A stretch of DNA of 64,000 bases from Clitopilus passeckerianus (lineage: Eukaryota > Basidiomycota > Agaricomycetes > Agaricales > Entolomataceae). The notes beneath the pieces are model-generated. The model did not search any database. It was not told where the DNA came from and worked only from the letters and a program-made list of their open reading frames with translations. Both the position numbers and the translations under genes were made by a program. Shown here one piece after another: positions 21,610 through 33,643 of the stretch. The stretch is from contig CALYLX010000142.1 in NCBI GenBank assembly GCA_944990035.1, forward strand, positions 1,736,001-1,800,000, given 5' to 3'. Position 1 is the stretch's first letter. Each line of letters opens with the position of its first letter.

Positions 21610-24320
21610 TTACTGATGCTCGGCCAACCCTCCATTCACCCTAACCTCCGCCGTCCTCTTCCCAACACCGACGAAGTACCCCTTCGCATTCAGTGCCTTC
21701 TTCTCCATCTCCTCCTTCCCCTTAACCTCCCTACTCCTCTCCTCCATCGCATTCCTGAACCTCTCCCTCAAATCCCAGCTGGCCAACCTCAACACCTTCC
21801 TCGTCTCCTTGGATATCCTCACTGCGTGTGTGTCGACGTACCCCGGCTCCGAAGAAGTGGAGGCGGAAGAATCATCCTTCCTCACGACGGAGGCACGTAC
21901 GCGGCGGCCAATGGTCTTGGGTATTGAGTTGGGAAGCTCGACGATGAAGTAGGCGGTGACGCCGATGGTGAATGCACCAAGAATGGGCGCAACCCACTTG
22001 CGTGTTGAGTCGTTTGACACGAGGTCGGTTACGCGGAGAACACCCTCAATGAGTGTCCTCACACCAACAGCCTGTCCGCCAACCATAGTCAACGCGCCAA
22101 CACCGACTGAGACGACGCTCAATGCGCTAGGAACGGTGGACGAGAACGTGACCTCGTCCTGATCCTTCTCCGTTCCGTCGCCGAAGTGTAGCCACATCTG
22201 GTGGTAGACATCAAAGAGGTCGAGGAAGCTGGTCTCGAGCATGTCGGAGCGCTGGGCGAGGCCTATGCCTAGACCATGCATGCCGCCTGCGACGACGGTG
22301 CCGCTGTAGGAGGATGACCTGCGCTTGGATCCTTTGGCGCCGCGGCGGACGGTGTTGAACATAGCCTCTGGCATGAACACCCTCTTGCTCCTCTCAACGC
22401 CTTCAGGGAGATGCTGCTCCCCGAGATCCTTGATCTTCGTCACACCATCGCTGGTGATCACCCTAGCCTCGTCCTCAGCCAACTTAACGGCCGCGTCCAG
22501 ACTAGCAACAAGCGCCCTACGGACGTCACGCGCGTAGTTCCAAACGTCCAAGATACCGTTCCAACTGGGCATAGGTACAATAGTCTTGTCGACACCAAGT
22601 TGACCTTGGCCCACCCGCTCGAGAGCGGTGTGGAGGATGGTCCTGGTGCGACTTGATGCCTTGTCTGCGCCGTCTTCCTCAGTCGTCTCGAGGTCGGTCT
22701 CGAGTGCGTCCCGGCCCTGCTTCATCTTCTCCAGCACGGGTCGAGCTTCGTCGAGGTCGGCCTTGGCACGCTGCGCCTCGGCGTCTGCTACGATGGCGTT
22801 GGCGCCAGCGAGGAGCTCGACATCGGTGAGGAGGTTGGAGAGGTAGGTGGAGACGGGGTGAAGCTTGGATTTCGAGCGTTTGATGAGGACGAAGGAGCGC
22901 AGTGACGACTCGAGGTCGTCAAAGGCGGGGCTGGCGGCGAATGGCTGGAGCGCCGCTGCAGAGTCGACGAAGTGGACTAGGTCGGCGGCGTCCTCGAATG
23001 TGCGAGGGCTGAGCTGTTTGATTTGTTCGAGGACGAGGCGGCGACACTTTTCTTTGTTCTTGATTTGATCGAATTTGTTGACGACGATGAAGAGGTAGGC
23101 TTTTTCGTTGCTTGCGTTCCAGAGGAACTCCTTGGCAGAGAGGGTGAAGTGGTTCTCGGCGGATACGACGAAGACAACGACATCGATCTCCTCCTGGCGA
23201 GCGAAGACAGCAGTGGTCTTGATGCTGTCTCTGTTCAAGCCTGGTGCGTCGATGAGCGAAATGTCAACGACACCGTTGTTGAGGAGAGATTCGGATGGTT
23301 GACGAGTATCGCCAAGATAGAGCTTGATCATCCTCTGGCAGTCCTCGTTCTCGTTGACAATCTCCTCAAGGTCGGAGATGGAACCACGTGAAAACGTAGA
23401 CTCGTCGTTGATATCATATGTAGCGCCATCTTTGACGATATGGACCTCCTCCTTTCCTTGGTTCTCAGCGGCGTCCCGAACCTCGCAGAAGGCAGTGGTG
23501 CAGGGCTGTTGGTCGACGGGCATGACCTCCCTGCGGAGCAGGGCATTGACGAAGGTGGACTTGCCGGCGTTGAGGTCACCGGTGACAAGGACCTTGGAAG
23601 AGGTATCTTCCACACGCATGCGGAGCTTGTCAATATGGCTCAATGAAGCCTTGAGACGTTCATCGAGCAAGTTGGCGATAGATGACTTCTCCAGTTGAGA
23701 AACGAGAGATGCGGCAGTATTTGATGAACCGGCCGCACCCAGTTTGAGGTCTAGTCGCAAGACCTGGAACTCAGAGCCAGGCAAGAGACGGTCTACATCG
23801 TCGATTTGCTTCTGCTCTGTCGAATCTTCGGGCTCCTCTGTTGCGTCTGAGATGGATGTGAGGGTGACCGATCGGTTAAGGCCCTGCCTCTGCTCTGATA
23901 AGATGACCTCTGTCTCGTTGTTGGGATCATCAGCAAACGAGAGAGAACGACGTAGACCCTTCCTACGTATCGGAGAGGGTGGTGGAGCGGTGGTAGAGGA
24001 CGAGGGCTCAGTTGTGAGCTCTTGTTCACGAAGACGGGGGTATCTGACGACCCATTCCTCCTTGTTGAACTTGCGGATGTCACCGAGGATGGCTTTGGTC
24101 GAGTCGATCGCACCGACGAGTCTAAGATCCATGATAAGCATTCTCAACGACTTCCAAGACCCTATAGGTGTACGTACTTGTCTTTCTGCTCCATATAAGC
24201 CTCCTGAACATCTTCAGCGGTTAAGTGCTTCTCTCCATTCAAGGCGAAGCTTGAATTGCTGAATGTTGCAGAAACCGGAGAAGTAACACGGCTCGACGAC
24301 GAGTAGTAAGTCTGAGCCAT
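21610..24320 (-). CDS. FZO1: Mitofusin Fzo1, mitochondrial outer-membrane fusion GTPase
   Basis: Dynamin-like GTPase that tethers and fuses mitochondrial outer membranes. Exons are 24178-24320 and 21610-24121 (884 residues); the intron joins MEQKDK to LVGAIDSTKAILGDIRKFN. The GTPase domain starts near residue 225: G1 GDLNAGKSTFVN (about 229-240), G2 threonine in QPCTTAFCEV, G3 DAPGLN, G4 NKFD. The heptad-rich region and the N-terminal 200 residues (Ser/Pro-rich, low complexity) are as in fungal Fzo1. Two hydrophobic segments near the C-terminus (SALSVVSVGVGALTMVGGQ and WVAPILGAFTIGVTAYFIVEL) are the outer-membrane hairpin, leaving both ends cytosolic. The length matches yeast Fzo1 (855 residues). 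Coding GC is high and the frame is clean. Confidence 0.95.
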
Positions 24321-25161
24321 TGTGTTGCAATTTCTTGCTTTTGAATGCTGTTGAAGCTGTTGTTGTCGCTGTGCGTAACGACGAGCTCCTTGCTTTGAAT
24401 GTGTCACTGACCGAGGGTGGAATGTGAAAATTCCCGCGGTAGGGGAGCAGGGTGGGGACTGTGTACGCTTGTGTGATGACTAAGCCGGGGACAACTCCCG
24501 GCTCAATCCGCTTACGAGTCCAGCTGGCTTGACTTTCAGTAAATCTCAGATAACTTTAGAAGACTCGTTTTTTGACGTTAGCTGTCCTTCTTGTAGATTG
24601 TATTCTAGATTTACAGTAAACAGACCCCCCTTCCCCCATTTCTCGATGCCAATTATATCCTCAAAATTTCTCTCGCCTGCTGCCTTATCGAGTCTGCTCA
24701 AACGCCAACATCCTTACAATACATCTCGCCCGCTCAAACACAGATTTTCATCAGAATCTTGATATTAGTTTGATTTGAATGCAAAGTTGTTGGCGGTGTT
24801 TGCCATAACAACAATAAAGACTCGAAGCCGCGCCAGCACCAAGTTCCTTTCTTAGCACTGCTCCACACGGTGGCAGAGACTTTCCAGCTCCTTCACTCGT
24901 CGTTCCCTGCGTTGACCTCGCTCGTATCTTGCTAGACCGGCAGGTTCCGCTGGTCTCGTCTAGATCCCAAACGTTGCACAAACAAGGATTCGCTAAATCA
25001 CATCGATCCTCGTGTTTACGTGTTTGTTTCTAGCATCGTCCACAGACTCGACGTCCAAGGACAGCTTGTACCACTACAAGTCCTTACAAAGGCCTTCTCT
25101 ACATCCCTATTCATCGCCTAAAGCCCCCCTTCTTCTCACTGTACCACCAACATAAACAACA
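24321..25161. other. Divergent promoter region between FZO1 and the SAM-domain gene
   Basis: 840 bp shared upstream region of two divergently transcribed housekeeping genes. CT-rich stretches (for example 25090-25160, ttcttctcactgtaccacca) form the likely leader of the plus-strand gene. No TATA box is obvious and no ORF is supported. Confidence 0.6.
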
Positions 25162-27125
25162 ATGAGTCTTCGTCCAAGCCCCAGTCCATCCCCTGGCCCA
25201 AACGAAAACGGCAAGGCCGCTGCTCGTCAGTCCATGGGTCCTTCTTCTAGAGTCACTTCAGGGCTTGCGCCCGCATCTCCTCGCCCAGGAGCAGGAGCAG
25301 GTTCAGGCGCTAGGCCTACCAGCGAGCTCCTTGGGAGTGGCAGTGCTGGCCGGTTTCAGTCCACCCCAGAAGGTAAAATTTTCCCTTCAAACGTCCCATA
25401 GTATCATTTCTAATCCATATAACAATAGCGGAAGCTCTCGACCAATGGTTTGAGAACTTGCAGAACTATGAACAAACTTTAGAAGATATGGCTGCGGCCT
25501 CTTTAGATGTCAACTTCAAGGAAGAGCTAAGCGCCATCGAGCAATGGTTCAAGGTCTTATCGGAAGCTGAGCGCACCGCCGCTCTTTACAGTCTCCTTCA
25601 GCATTCCACCCAAGTCCAAATTCGGTTCTTCATCACCGTCCTGCAACAGATGGCGAGATCCGACCCTATGACTGCGCTGCTGAGCCCCGCTATGGGCGGT
25701 TCCATGCAGAGTCAGATGGAAGCTAGGCTCGCCAACCTGAGCCTCAACTCTCCCTCTCTTACCTCTGGCCTACCGTCTTCTCCCACCGCCCGCAACTTCA
25801 ACCCCGGTAATCGGGCCTCACTCGTCTTGGACTCGACTTCCAACTTCCTCTCACCCGACTCCGCTGCTTTACCCTCCGGCAACGATGCTGCCGCGACTCT
25901 TGCTCAGCAGCGCGCCAAGCTCAAGGCCGGCAACGCGGCTCATCGCATTTCCGCCCCTGTTCTTTCCACTGGTACCTTCGATGGCCGTCCCACCTGGTCC
26001 AACTCCCCTCAGCTTGACCAGGTCTCCGAGCAGAATGTCCAGGAAATCACGATCAACCCGAACCGTCCCAAGAGCACCGAGTTTAGTGGGAACTTGTCGC
26101 CTCGCCCAGGAGCAACCAATGATGCTAATGCAGCTGCGACCGAAAGCTGGGCGAACATGGTCAATACCCCTCATATCCAAATGTTCCCTAAGGAAACTCG
26201 TGCTCCTCCTCAAAATCTCGACGGTGCCATGAACAAGTTGAACGAGTGGAAAGTGACTCCTCCTGGCGTTCCTCGCATGGGTGACCCTACCGTTCACCGC
26301 CGCACAGGCAACAAGAACGGTCAGGGTAGCGACAACGGCAGCGCGGTATACGACGATAACGGCAACCTCGTTGGACAACAGCAAAATGCGCAAGGACGCC
26401 GCAATAACAATAATGGATTCAGTGGACCAGGAGGCTGGTCCGGGGCACGGAGCCCGGCGCTCTCTAACACCTCCTCGAACAGGTTCGGTGGAAACGATGA
26501 AAACAACAACAACAACAATCCTGGTGGGATCAACAATGGCCTTGCAGGGATGCCAGGATTCAATATGGGTGGCATGTCTAGCCCTGTCATGGGTATGCCG
26601 ATGGCAGGACTTGGTGGTATGGCCCCGATGAGCCCCTTCAACATGAACATGCTCGCACAGATGGGTATGGGGCTGACGCCTGAAGCTCAGCTCCTTGCCG
26701 CACAGATGGCTGCGCAAGGGTTCGGTCAGCCTAATTGGGCTGGGATGCAGCCTCCTTCTGCTGGTTTGGGCAGCCGACGCGGACCCCCGAGCGGAAGGTC
26801 GCCTGGTATCAAGAGCGCATCGAGCGTGGGTAGCCGCACCGACGGAGGCACGCCCAAGGCGGAGGAGGATGTCGATCCGGCATTGTTGCACGATATTCCC
26901 GGATGGTTGAGGAGCTTGAGGCTGCACAAGTACACGCCTAACTTTGAGGGGTGCAAGTGGCAGGATATGGTGCTTATGGACGAGGCTGCGCTTGAGGCGA
27001 AGGGTGTTGCGGCGCTGGGAGCTAGGAGGAAGATGTTGAAGACGTTTGAGCTTGTCAGGAAGAAGATGGGTATTGAGGGCGGTCCTCCTCCAAGTGCGAC
27101 CCCTTCTAGCGTCAAGTCTCCCTGA
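25162..27125 (+). CDS. Vts1-like SAM-domain RNA-binding protein
   Basis: Likely post-transcriptional regulator binding Smaug-type RNA hairpins and promoting deadenylation. Exons are 25162-25372 and 25429-27125 (635 residues); the splice joins STPEA to EALDQWFENLQNYEQTLEDMA. The N-terminal conserved helix block (residues about 70-135) is followed by a long Asn/Gly/Met/Pro-rich disordered region with poly-Asn (NENNNNNNPGG) and Gly-Met repeats. The C-terminal SAM domain at about residues 550-615 reads DIPGWLRSLRLHKYTPNF, GCKWQDMVLMDEAALEAKGV and GARRKMLKTFELVRKKMG, matching Vts1/Smaug SAM landmarks (the Leu-Lys-Tyr and basic Arg-Arg-Lys patch that contacts the loop). I keep the gene symbol empty because SAM paralogues are hard to separate by eye, although Vts1 is most likely. 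Confidence 0.88.
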
Positions 27126-27704
27126 GGGATTTTGGCTGGGTTCATTTGTATACCACGCAATTACATTTTTCATTCCTCTCACGTATTGTCCCCATTAACT
27201 CGTCTTCTACTCTTGCTCGAATTCTTTTCTCTTTTCTCATATCTCACGTTCGCTCATTATAGACGGATGTACGACCTGTATACGTGTCACCTCTTCCTTG
27301 ATCTCATTTGTGCACACCCCTTTCTACTTCCTTACTCGGACCTGCACATGTGTATGGGTTTCTTCTGTTCATTAATTCTGTACTATGTCCACCCCCTAGC
27401 AAATATTGTACGAGTTGAAACTCTATTCTATCGGTTCCTATCATTTCCTTGTAAATTCCATGTCAACCTCGAGTTAGACCTCGAGTTGATTGATATCTGC
27501 GAATATCTCAATCTGGTTAAACTTTGCACTGAAAGTGGGGTATACCGATTGCCGACCGACATTGGGGTGGAGATTGCCTCAATGGTTCTGAAGTTTGTGT
27601 TTGCAACAATTGTCACGTATAAAAACCTTAACGGTCCGTTGTTCGTTCGGTCCTATACCTTTTCCTCTGTTTCTCTCCAACTCTTTGTGTAATTTATAGT
27701 AACG
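27126..27704. other. 3' region of the SAM gene and promoter of the SDR
   Basis: T-rich sequence (27165-27700) between two plus-strand genes. A 186-codon plus frame at 27132-27692 overlaps the last codons of the upstream gene's stop region and spells a Leu/Phe/Tyr-rich peptide typical of T-rich noncoding DNA. A TATA-like cgtataaaaacc lies at about 27617-27625, 80 bp upstream of the SDR ATG. Confidence 0.5.
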
Positions 27705-29220
27705 ATGGCACCAGTATCAGAACTACAACCCCGAGGCCTGGCTGCAGTTCGGGGCAATCCCAGTCTAAGGGGTGGCTCTCGCAGTGCGGGCACATCGCCC
27801 ATGCGACCAGGTTACGGCGGTACAGCCTCCTTCGTCGTCGACAACGCTTCCTTGGAGGCCGATGTCCACCCCGTCATCCACGATGGGCGCGTCGCTTTGA
27901 TCACTGGCGCTGCAAGTGGCATCGGCCGTGCAGCTGCCATTGAGTTCGCCAAGTGGGTGCCACCATCTTTTCATCGGCCGTACCTGTTTCATTCAGCTAA
28001 AATTTTCGACTTTTTCTTCACGAATACAGGCTCAACCTCAAAGTCGCAATTGCTGATGTGGACGAAGCTAGCCTCAATGAGGTTGGAAAGCATCTCGTCG
28101 GCTTAATCGGAGAACAGAACGTGCTTGTCGTCCCCACAGACGTGGCACAGCTCGACCAGGTCGTCAGGCTCAGGGATAGAGTTTACGACAATTGGGGCGA
28201 GGTGAGGATCATTGCATCTGGTCCGCACCTGGGCCGCCACCACTATCCTTCATGTTCCCTTCATCGATCCCGTTCTCGTTACGATTCATCTCTGTACACA
28301 TGATTGATTGTGCCATCATCCTGAACCCGTCGTCCCCCCTTCGTTCTTGCTTATTCCTATCCAGGTTGCTGTGTTGATGAACAATGCTGCTATTGGAACC
28401 AAAGGCACTTCTTGGGAAGGCCTTGATGCCTGGCAAAGTGTATTCAGTGTGAACGTCTTTGGGTACGTATTTCCGACTACATTCCGTTCCTATCATCTCT
28501 AACTGGTTATCTCGTATCTTTCAGCGTTCTCAACGTACAGCAAACGTTTGTTCCGGTGAGTTGTTCACGCAGTTCGGAAGTTAGCGTTGCCTCAATCTAC
28601 TATCTGTCTAGGCCATGTTGCACCAGGAGAATCCGGCTGTCATCATCAACACCGGTTCCAAGCAAGGAATCACCAATCCTCCGTGAGCACGCGAGCACCT
28701 ATGTTCTGCTCGGTTGCCGAGAATAACCCATACTTCTTTGGTGTATTTTTAGCGGAAACGCCGCTTATAACGCGTCCAAAGCCGCGGTCAAGAGTCTCAC
28801 CGAGAACCTCTCTTTCGAATTACGGGAAAAGAGCCACGACGGAAACGTGACCGCCCATCTGTTCGTGTATGTCGAGTTTATGACGCACCCTCGCTGGAAA
28901 CTACCTGCTGACATTGACCTCATAGGCCTGGATGGACCTTCACTGGCCTCACAGGTGCTAACGCCGGAGGGTCGAAACCGCCCGGCGCGTGGACTGCCGA
29001 GGAAACCTTCCTTTACATGTTGGACCGTGTGCGCGCTGGTGACTTCTACATTCTTGTTCCGGACAATGAGACCAAGAAAGAAGTCGACCAGTTGCGAATT
29101 ATGTGGGGCGCTGGTGATGTCGCGGAAGGCAGGCCTGCCCTCAGTCGCTGGCATCCCAAGTACAAGGCCCTGTACGAAGAATATATTCGGGACGGCTTGA
29201 ACACTTTGGAGAGAGACTAG
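27705..29220 (+). CDS. Short-chain dehydrogenase/reductase (SDR) with N-terminal extension
   Basis: Classical SDR oxidoreductase with a Rossmann fold. The ATG at 27705 follows a leader ending aacg. Residues 1 to about 60 are an N-terminal extension (PRGLAAVRGNPSLRGGSRSAG, Gly/Arg/Ser-rich) not part of the fold. The cofactor motif TGAASGIG is at 67-74, followed by VAIADVDEASL (an acidic residue after beta-2, favouring NAD), then NNAAIGTKG, and the catalytic Tyr/Lys in YNASKAAV. Later exons give VPGWTFTGLTG and LYMLDRVRAGDFYILVPDNET. Junctions include EFAK-LNLKVAIADV, WGE-VAVLMNNAA, FG-VLNVQQTFVP and HLFV-PGWTF. The C-terminus YEEYIRDGLNTLERD ends with TAG at 29218-29220. It converges with the minus-strand F-box gene. 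The substrate is unknown. Confidence 0.87.
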
Positions 29221-29500
29221 GCGCTTGCACGTGGTGCAAAGCCATAGAAAGTGGGGAGAATAGAAGAAACCAAAACGGACTACTCGTCAAATAGCTTTCG
29301 ATTGTTGCTGTGTAAAGTTTGAAGATGAAACTACTAGACTGTACATATAAAGAAATGAAATGTTCCATTACATCCTGCATTATAAAGCGTGAGAGAGAAA
29401 GTGGAAGGGTATCGAGCTAGGGTATGCATAAAACAATCACAATGATACGTCTATGTGTCCTGTTGTCGTCGCAAGCCCAGGAATACGAATAAATACTGAA

Positions 29501-30832
29501 TTAGAAGAAAATCTGCGTGATCTCGCCCTGATGGAGCCCCAAGAATTCGAAACTGAGAGTGTTAGCGATGGCATCGTCGGCGAACGACCTCTTTGAATTG
29601 CTAGATGTGAAAACATCCCGCAACAGAGTGCCGTATTTACGCATCCGAAGCGGTGCACTGCCGGATGGGTCCCGAGATTGAAGAACCTGAGTTATTTTCT
29701 GGGTCTTGAGGCCTCTCATACCGCGTTCTCCAATGACGGTCATGAGCTCTAGGTTCGGGAGAACCAGAGATGAATGGTCGTCGGAGCGGTTCACTAAAGC
29801 CTCGAGGAACGACTGGGTCATTTGGGAGTGCGTTCTGCTGAAAGCTATCTCGGTAAGGGTCGAGATTGTATCAAGCAGCTGCATCGTCTGCCCTTCGAAG
29901 ATGAAGCTGTCTTTAAATATCATGGATTTGAGCTGGGCAGATGACCGGGTTGCTAGCTCTGTGTATGGGCCGGGCTCGAAGGCATGTGGTCCCATGACCA
30001 TGACGTTTGAGAGTGATGGTAGTCGGAGATGGTTGACGAGCCAAGGCAGCTGCCCGGACAAGGCGAAATTTTGCAGCTGGGGTAGGTCGACTATGAGGTC
30101 AGGCGGTAGCACCCTCCGCTCGTGATAGGAAACTGCATTCTGCACTGATAGTGATTCAAGGGAGGCTGCACCTCCAAGAACATCCAGCAGCGCAGAAGGA
30201 ACAACCTCGCATTCCCGAAGGTGGATATGGGTCAGGTTGGAAGGTGGCAAGGGGGAGTGGTCAATGAAGCACCGTTTGATAGTGGCTTGGCGCAGCTTTG
30301 GGGCTTGAAGTCGGTTGAATGCGAAGACCGAGTCGTAATCCATCCCAAGGAATACCGCATTTGCCTCAATTAGCTCCAAGCGCTCGAACACTCGGGTTGG
30401 GAAGTCGGTAAGGTGTCCCTCAAGAGAGAGCACCCGGACTCTATGAACGAAGGGCTCCAGCCAGCCTATTGACACATCTGGCTTGTTCCACGAAGGTCCA
30501 ATGAATTGGATGTTGAGTGACACCCCTGATCCAACCCGGCCCAGAATGTCGGCAAGTCGGTCCATGGAAGTATGGCTAGCCCTTATAGTGGACCAGAAGT
30601 GTGGGGTATTGCGGGTTATATGTCTCCAGTTTTGGCAGATTTGCGTGAACGCACGGGATAGGTTCTTCAAGCAGCCATAGCTGGGGATGATGTCATGGAC
30701 AATTTCAGATGGGTCCTTCCACCAGCACTCCCATTCACGAGTTAAGTCAAGGATTTCGACCAGGATTTCAACGGGGATACTGTGAATGGGTGTCTGTGTG
30801 CGGCGGAATAGGGAGACGGCTGACGAGTCCAT
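29501..30832 (-). CDS. F-box/leucine-rich-repeat-like protein
   Basis: Intronless 443-residue gene with ATG at 30830-30832. Residues about 15-75 form an F-box (IHSIPVEILVEILDLTREWEC, then LSRAFTQICQNWRHITRNTPHFWSTI), with the Ile-Pro-x-Glu and Trp-Arg positions typical of basidiomycete F-box proteins. Downstream are Leu-rich LRR-like segments (LRQATIKRCFIDHSPLPPSNLTHIHLRECEV, LESLSVQNAV, LQNFALSGQLPW). It is a likely SCF adaptor. Upstream at about 31055-31065 minus-strand sequence reads ACTTATATAA, a possible TATA box 230 bp from the ATG. It is not closely similar by eye to the F-box gene at 4454. Confidence 0.85.
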   Translation of the reverse strand: MDSSAVSLFRRTQTPIHSIPVEILVEILDLTREWECWWKDPSEIVHDIIPSYGCLKNLSRAFTQICQNWRHITRNTPHFWSTIRASHTSMDRLADILGRVGSGVSLNIQFIGPSWNKPDVSIGWLEPFVHRVRVLSLEGHLTDFPTRVFERLELIEANAVFLGMDYDSVFAFNRLQAPKLRQATIKRCFIDHSPLPPSNLTHIHLRECEVVPSALLDVLGGAASLESLSVQNAVSYHERRVLPPDLIVDLPQLQNFALSGQLPWLVNHLRLPSLSNVMVMGPHAFEPGPYTELATRSSAQLKSMIFKDSFIFEGQTMQLLDTISTLTEIAFSRTHSQMTQSFLEALVNRSDDHSSLVLPNLELMTVIGERGMRGLKTQKITQVLQSRDPSGSAPLRMRKYGTLLRDVFTSSNSKRSFADDAIANTLSFEFLGLHQGEITQIFF

Positions 30833-31919
30833 GATCGAACGGTTGCAGTGCCAAAGACGGCAGTTGGAATGTTGTTGATTCTGTTAAGCTAGATGAACCC
30901 AGAGACAGGGGTCGGTCTCTAAGTCTTCTAGAGAGATGGTAGAAACTCACCTCAAGAAAGCACTACCATGCGAGCCTGTTCCAGTGTCGACGTATTTTGA
31001 TCATGACCGAGCAGGGGCAAGAAGGTGGGCTGACAATATACTCGGTGAGACCGACCTTATATAAGTGGCGTACCTGGGTAGTGTGATACCATCCGTTCTG
31101 GAAATGAGGAGACGATCAATGGTCGGGATAGACTTATGACCTATGTTTCCGGCCGCTTGATATCCAAGACGTTCCATGCAAGATGATACAGCGGAATTTC
31201 GGATGGGGGTGTAGGCGGGGTATAACAGACATGTGAAATGCCGATGATGATGGAGTGCATCATCGACGACGACCCGGGCTCATGGTGTGGGCCACGATTA
31301 ACAGCGAGGAGCTTGACCCGGGGTCTTTGCCAAAGTTTCGGTCTCTTGACAGTCAAAGGCCGAGCAGAAGCTTTACATTGACTGTTGAACCAAATGAGTC
31401 CTCTATCCTCCTTTAAAGATGTGCTTTACTTGCTCTTCGAATTTCATGTGAGGTATATAATGGATCAAACTTGAGATTTCCTTGCTTGTATTGTTCGACA
31501 GGCGGAAGCTAGGGCACTGGCAGGATTGCCGGAGATATGTTTGAAACTTTTTCTTCCTCAGATCAGAGGGTAGCCGGTGTAACAGGACTTTCTAACGGCT
31601 CCAGAGCACTGAAGACCTGCTGAGAACATGATAATAGTAGGCCGCAACGGAAAGTCCGAGTGCTTGAGTGAGGTCCTAATCATAGTAGGAGGAAAGGATG
31701 TGACTTGTATCGATCAAATCTGAACGTCCTCGTGCTTTGCGTGAATGGCTATTTAACTCTCGGCTCAAGACTCTAATTATTTCTCGGCTTCTCCGTAGGA
31801 CAAGTATAGCACTGATACGTTTTATGCAAGTAATTTTGTATTTTACTATTATTGTTTAACTGCTAGAACCTCTTGGGAGCGTCGTTTGATCGCATGAGGC
31901 TCGAGGTATAGGGCGGGAT
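30833..31919. other. Intergenic region upstream of the F-box gene
   Basis: About 1.1 kb containing the F-box promoter and the 3' end of the amidohydrolase gene. I see no supported ORF (a 71-codon minus frame at 31141-31356 has no features). Confidence 0.55.
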
Positions 31920-33464
31920 TCAAAGATTCAGCCCGTACACTCTGTTTGCATTGTGGAATAACATGTTCTCCAAGATTTTTATAGCCTGGGCTTCGATAAG
32001 TTCCCCTGAATCAACTATTTCGCTCAAAACCTGGGTGAGAATTCTCCAATCAGTTCGACGCCATATGCCACGGATCTCAGGCATGATACCCACAACGTAG
32101 AGTGCTTGTCGAGATTGTCGTGTGCCGAGGTAATATGTCTCCGGCCAGAAATGTGCGTCGGCTGGAAATGTGGAAGATGAGCCATGCATCTGGTTTTACT
32201 GGGCTAGAACGTGAAAGCGCGTACTGGACCACATTATCTTGTTTGTGGGTGCGATCTCCAGTAGTTGCCGAATGATGGATCGTTGACCATGTCCAGCAAC
32301 AATCGGAAAGACCTGTTGAGTTCCCCTCTCTGTGAGACGGAAACTAATGTAAAATGAGCAAATCCTTATACTTCACCGAAGTCCAGGTAGACATTTGAAT
32401 GTACAGACGCAAGGTACCCTGCGTCACGGGTATAAGGATACGAGGAGTGAAGGAGGACGAATGCCACGTCCGGGTACTGTTTAATCAATGGTTGGAGGTG
32501 GGATGGTGAGGCAAGAGCCAAAGTTAGGTCCCCATCCCCCAGCCCAGTATGAAACTGAACTGAGAACGAGATTCGCATTAGGACATCTGCCGATATGATT
32601 TCAATGTCAAGGAAGTCTCTCACCTGGAGTTTTTGTAGCCTCTGCCACTTGAAGTCCAAGATGCACCAAGTAGTCGTTATAATGCTTCGAATTGAATCGA
32701 ACATTGCCCTTGCTATCCTTGAGGCGTGTGTACACGTCATCGTTTATCAAAGGTGGGAACCGCAGATCGCACGCTGCAACACCCAGTCCAGTGCGATAAC
32801 AGACGACGGACTTAAAGGCAACAACATCCTCCTGGTTGGCCAATCTTGTCAGCTCTTTGCTCACTTCAGCCCAGAATAAGTCAGTGAGATCCCAAGGGTC
32901 GTCTGGCTCCGCCGATGCTGCATCAATTTGCTGTTTGACCAGTTGCTCCAGAAGTTCCTGTCATAAGTAGAAGACATAAGGGACGTGAACAATCGATGCG
33001 CTGTAGACGGATCTCACCTCTGCCACGGTCTCGATCCGCGCTATCCGTTTACAAGGTGTTTGGCCAACCGTAAGTTGATCATGCCAGGCGATATCCTGAA
33101 CAATGGGTTGGAATTTCAGGCCATCGTCTATCAGGATCGTTTTGATCCCAGTGTCTTGGAAGCATAGTTTGCAAAGTTCATTATAGTCGAGCTCAGATCG
33201 CTTTTCCTTGACAAGTTCCCAAGGGGCATTTTGAGGGAGGCGGAAGAGCTCCGCTAGCTGCTGCGCGGCGCGGTAGCACGCAAGCGTCTCTATAGAGTCC
33301 GTCAAGAGGGCATCGCCGGTTGCCTCAGAGATTATGCCTTCGAACGGCAGATCATCCTTGTTCTCCGTTTTCAAGAGCTGATGAGCATGATTATCAATAG
33401 CAGGGAACTCGAATGCCGTGCGCCAAAGGTCAGGGTAGCGCTGGTCTCCAGCAATTTGGGACAT
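31920..33464 (-). CDS. FluG-like amidohydrolase (amidohydrolase-2 fold), without glutamine synthetase domain
   Basis: Predicted metal-dependent hydrolase corresponding to the N-terminal domain of FluG and related stand-alone proteins. The ATG is at 33462-33464. The N-terminus has the metal motif FEFPAIDNHAHQL, followed by RAAQQLAELFRLPQNAPWE. Further exons give TILIDDGLKFQPIVQDIAWHD, LTRLANQEDVVAFKSVVCYRTGLGV, FSVQFHTGLGDGDLTLALASPSHL, YPDVAFVLLHSSYPYTRDAGYLA, VHSNVYLDFGEVFPIVAGHGQ and IMWSTDAHFWPETYYLG (His and Asp metal ligands), joined by introns starting gtataagg and gtacgc. The stop is at 31920-31922. The about 450-residue length lacks the C-terminal glutamine-synthetase-like half of Aspergillus FluG, so a developmental signalling role should not be assumed. 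It lies 180 bp downstream of the epoxide hydrolase on the same strand. Confidence 0.85.
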
Positions 33465-33643
33465 GATTGGCTCTGTAGGGGCTGCAATCTAATCAAACAT
33501 GGATGAAGTTAGCGGTGTTGATCTCTGTTGACCTGCGTTCGCGAGTTCAAACCCCGGTGATGGCAAGCTCTTTCAGTGGAGCCCATTTAGCATTCATAAT
33601 TGTTAGTACAGGTGAGTGGATAAGTATAATCGTAAATACGAGT

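Noticed and set aside
25869..27182. 437-codon minus-strand open frame opposite the SAM-domain gene
   Set aside because: Antisense shadow of a long coding exon with biased codons; no independent features.
27132..27692. 186-codon plus-strand open frame after the SAM-domain gene
   Set aside because: Lies in the T-rich 3' region, has no recognisable start or family, and its hydrophobic composition follows from base bias.
31920..33464. Full FluG developmental regulator
   Set aside because: Only the amidohydrolase half is present; the glutamine-synthetase-like domain is absent, so the full FluG role is not claimed.
33535..33560. tRNA T-arm-like sequence (gttcgcgagttcaaacc)
   Set aside because: No matching acceptor, D or anticodon stems on either side.
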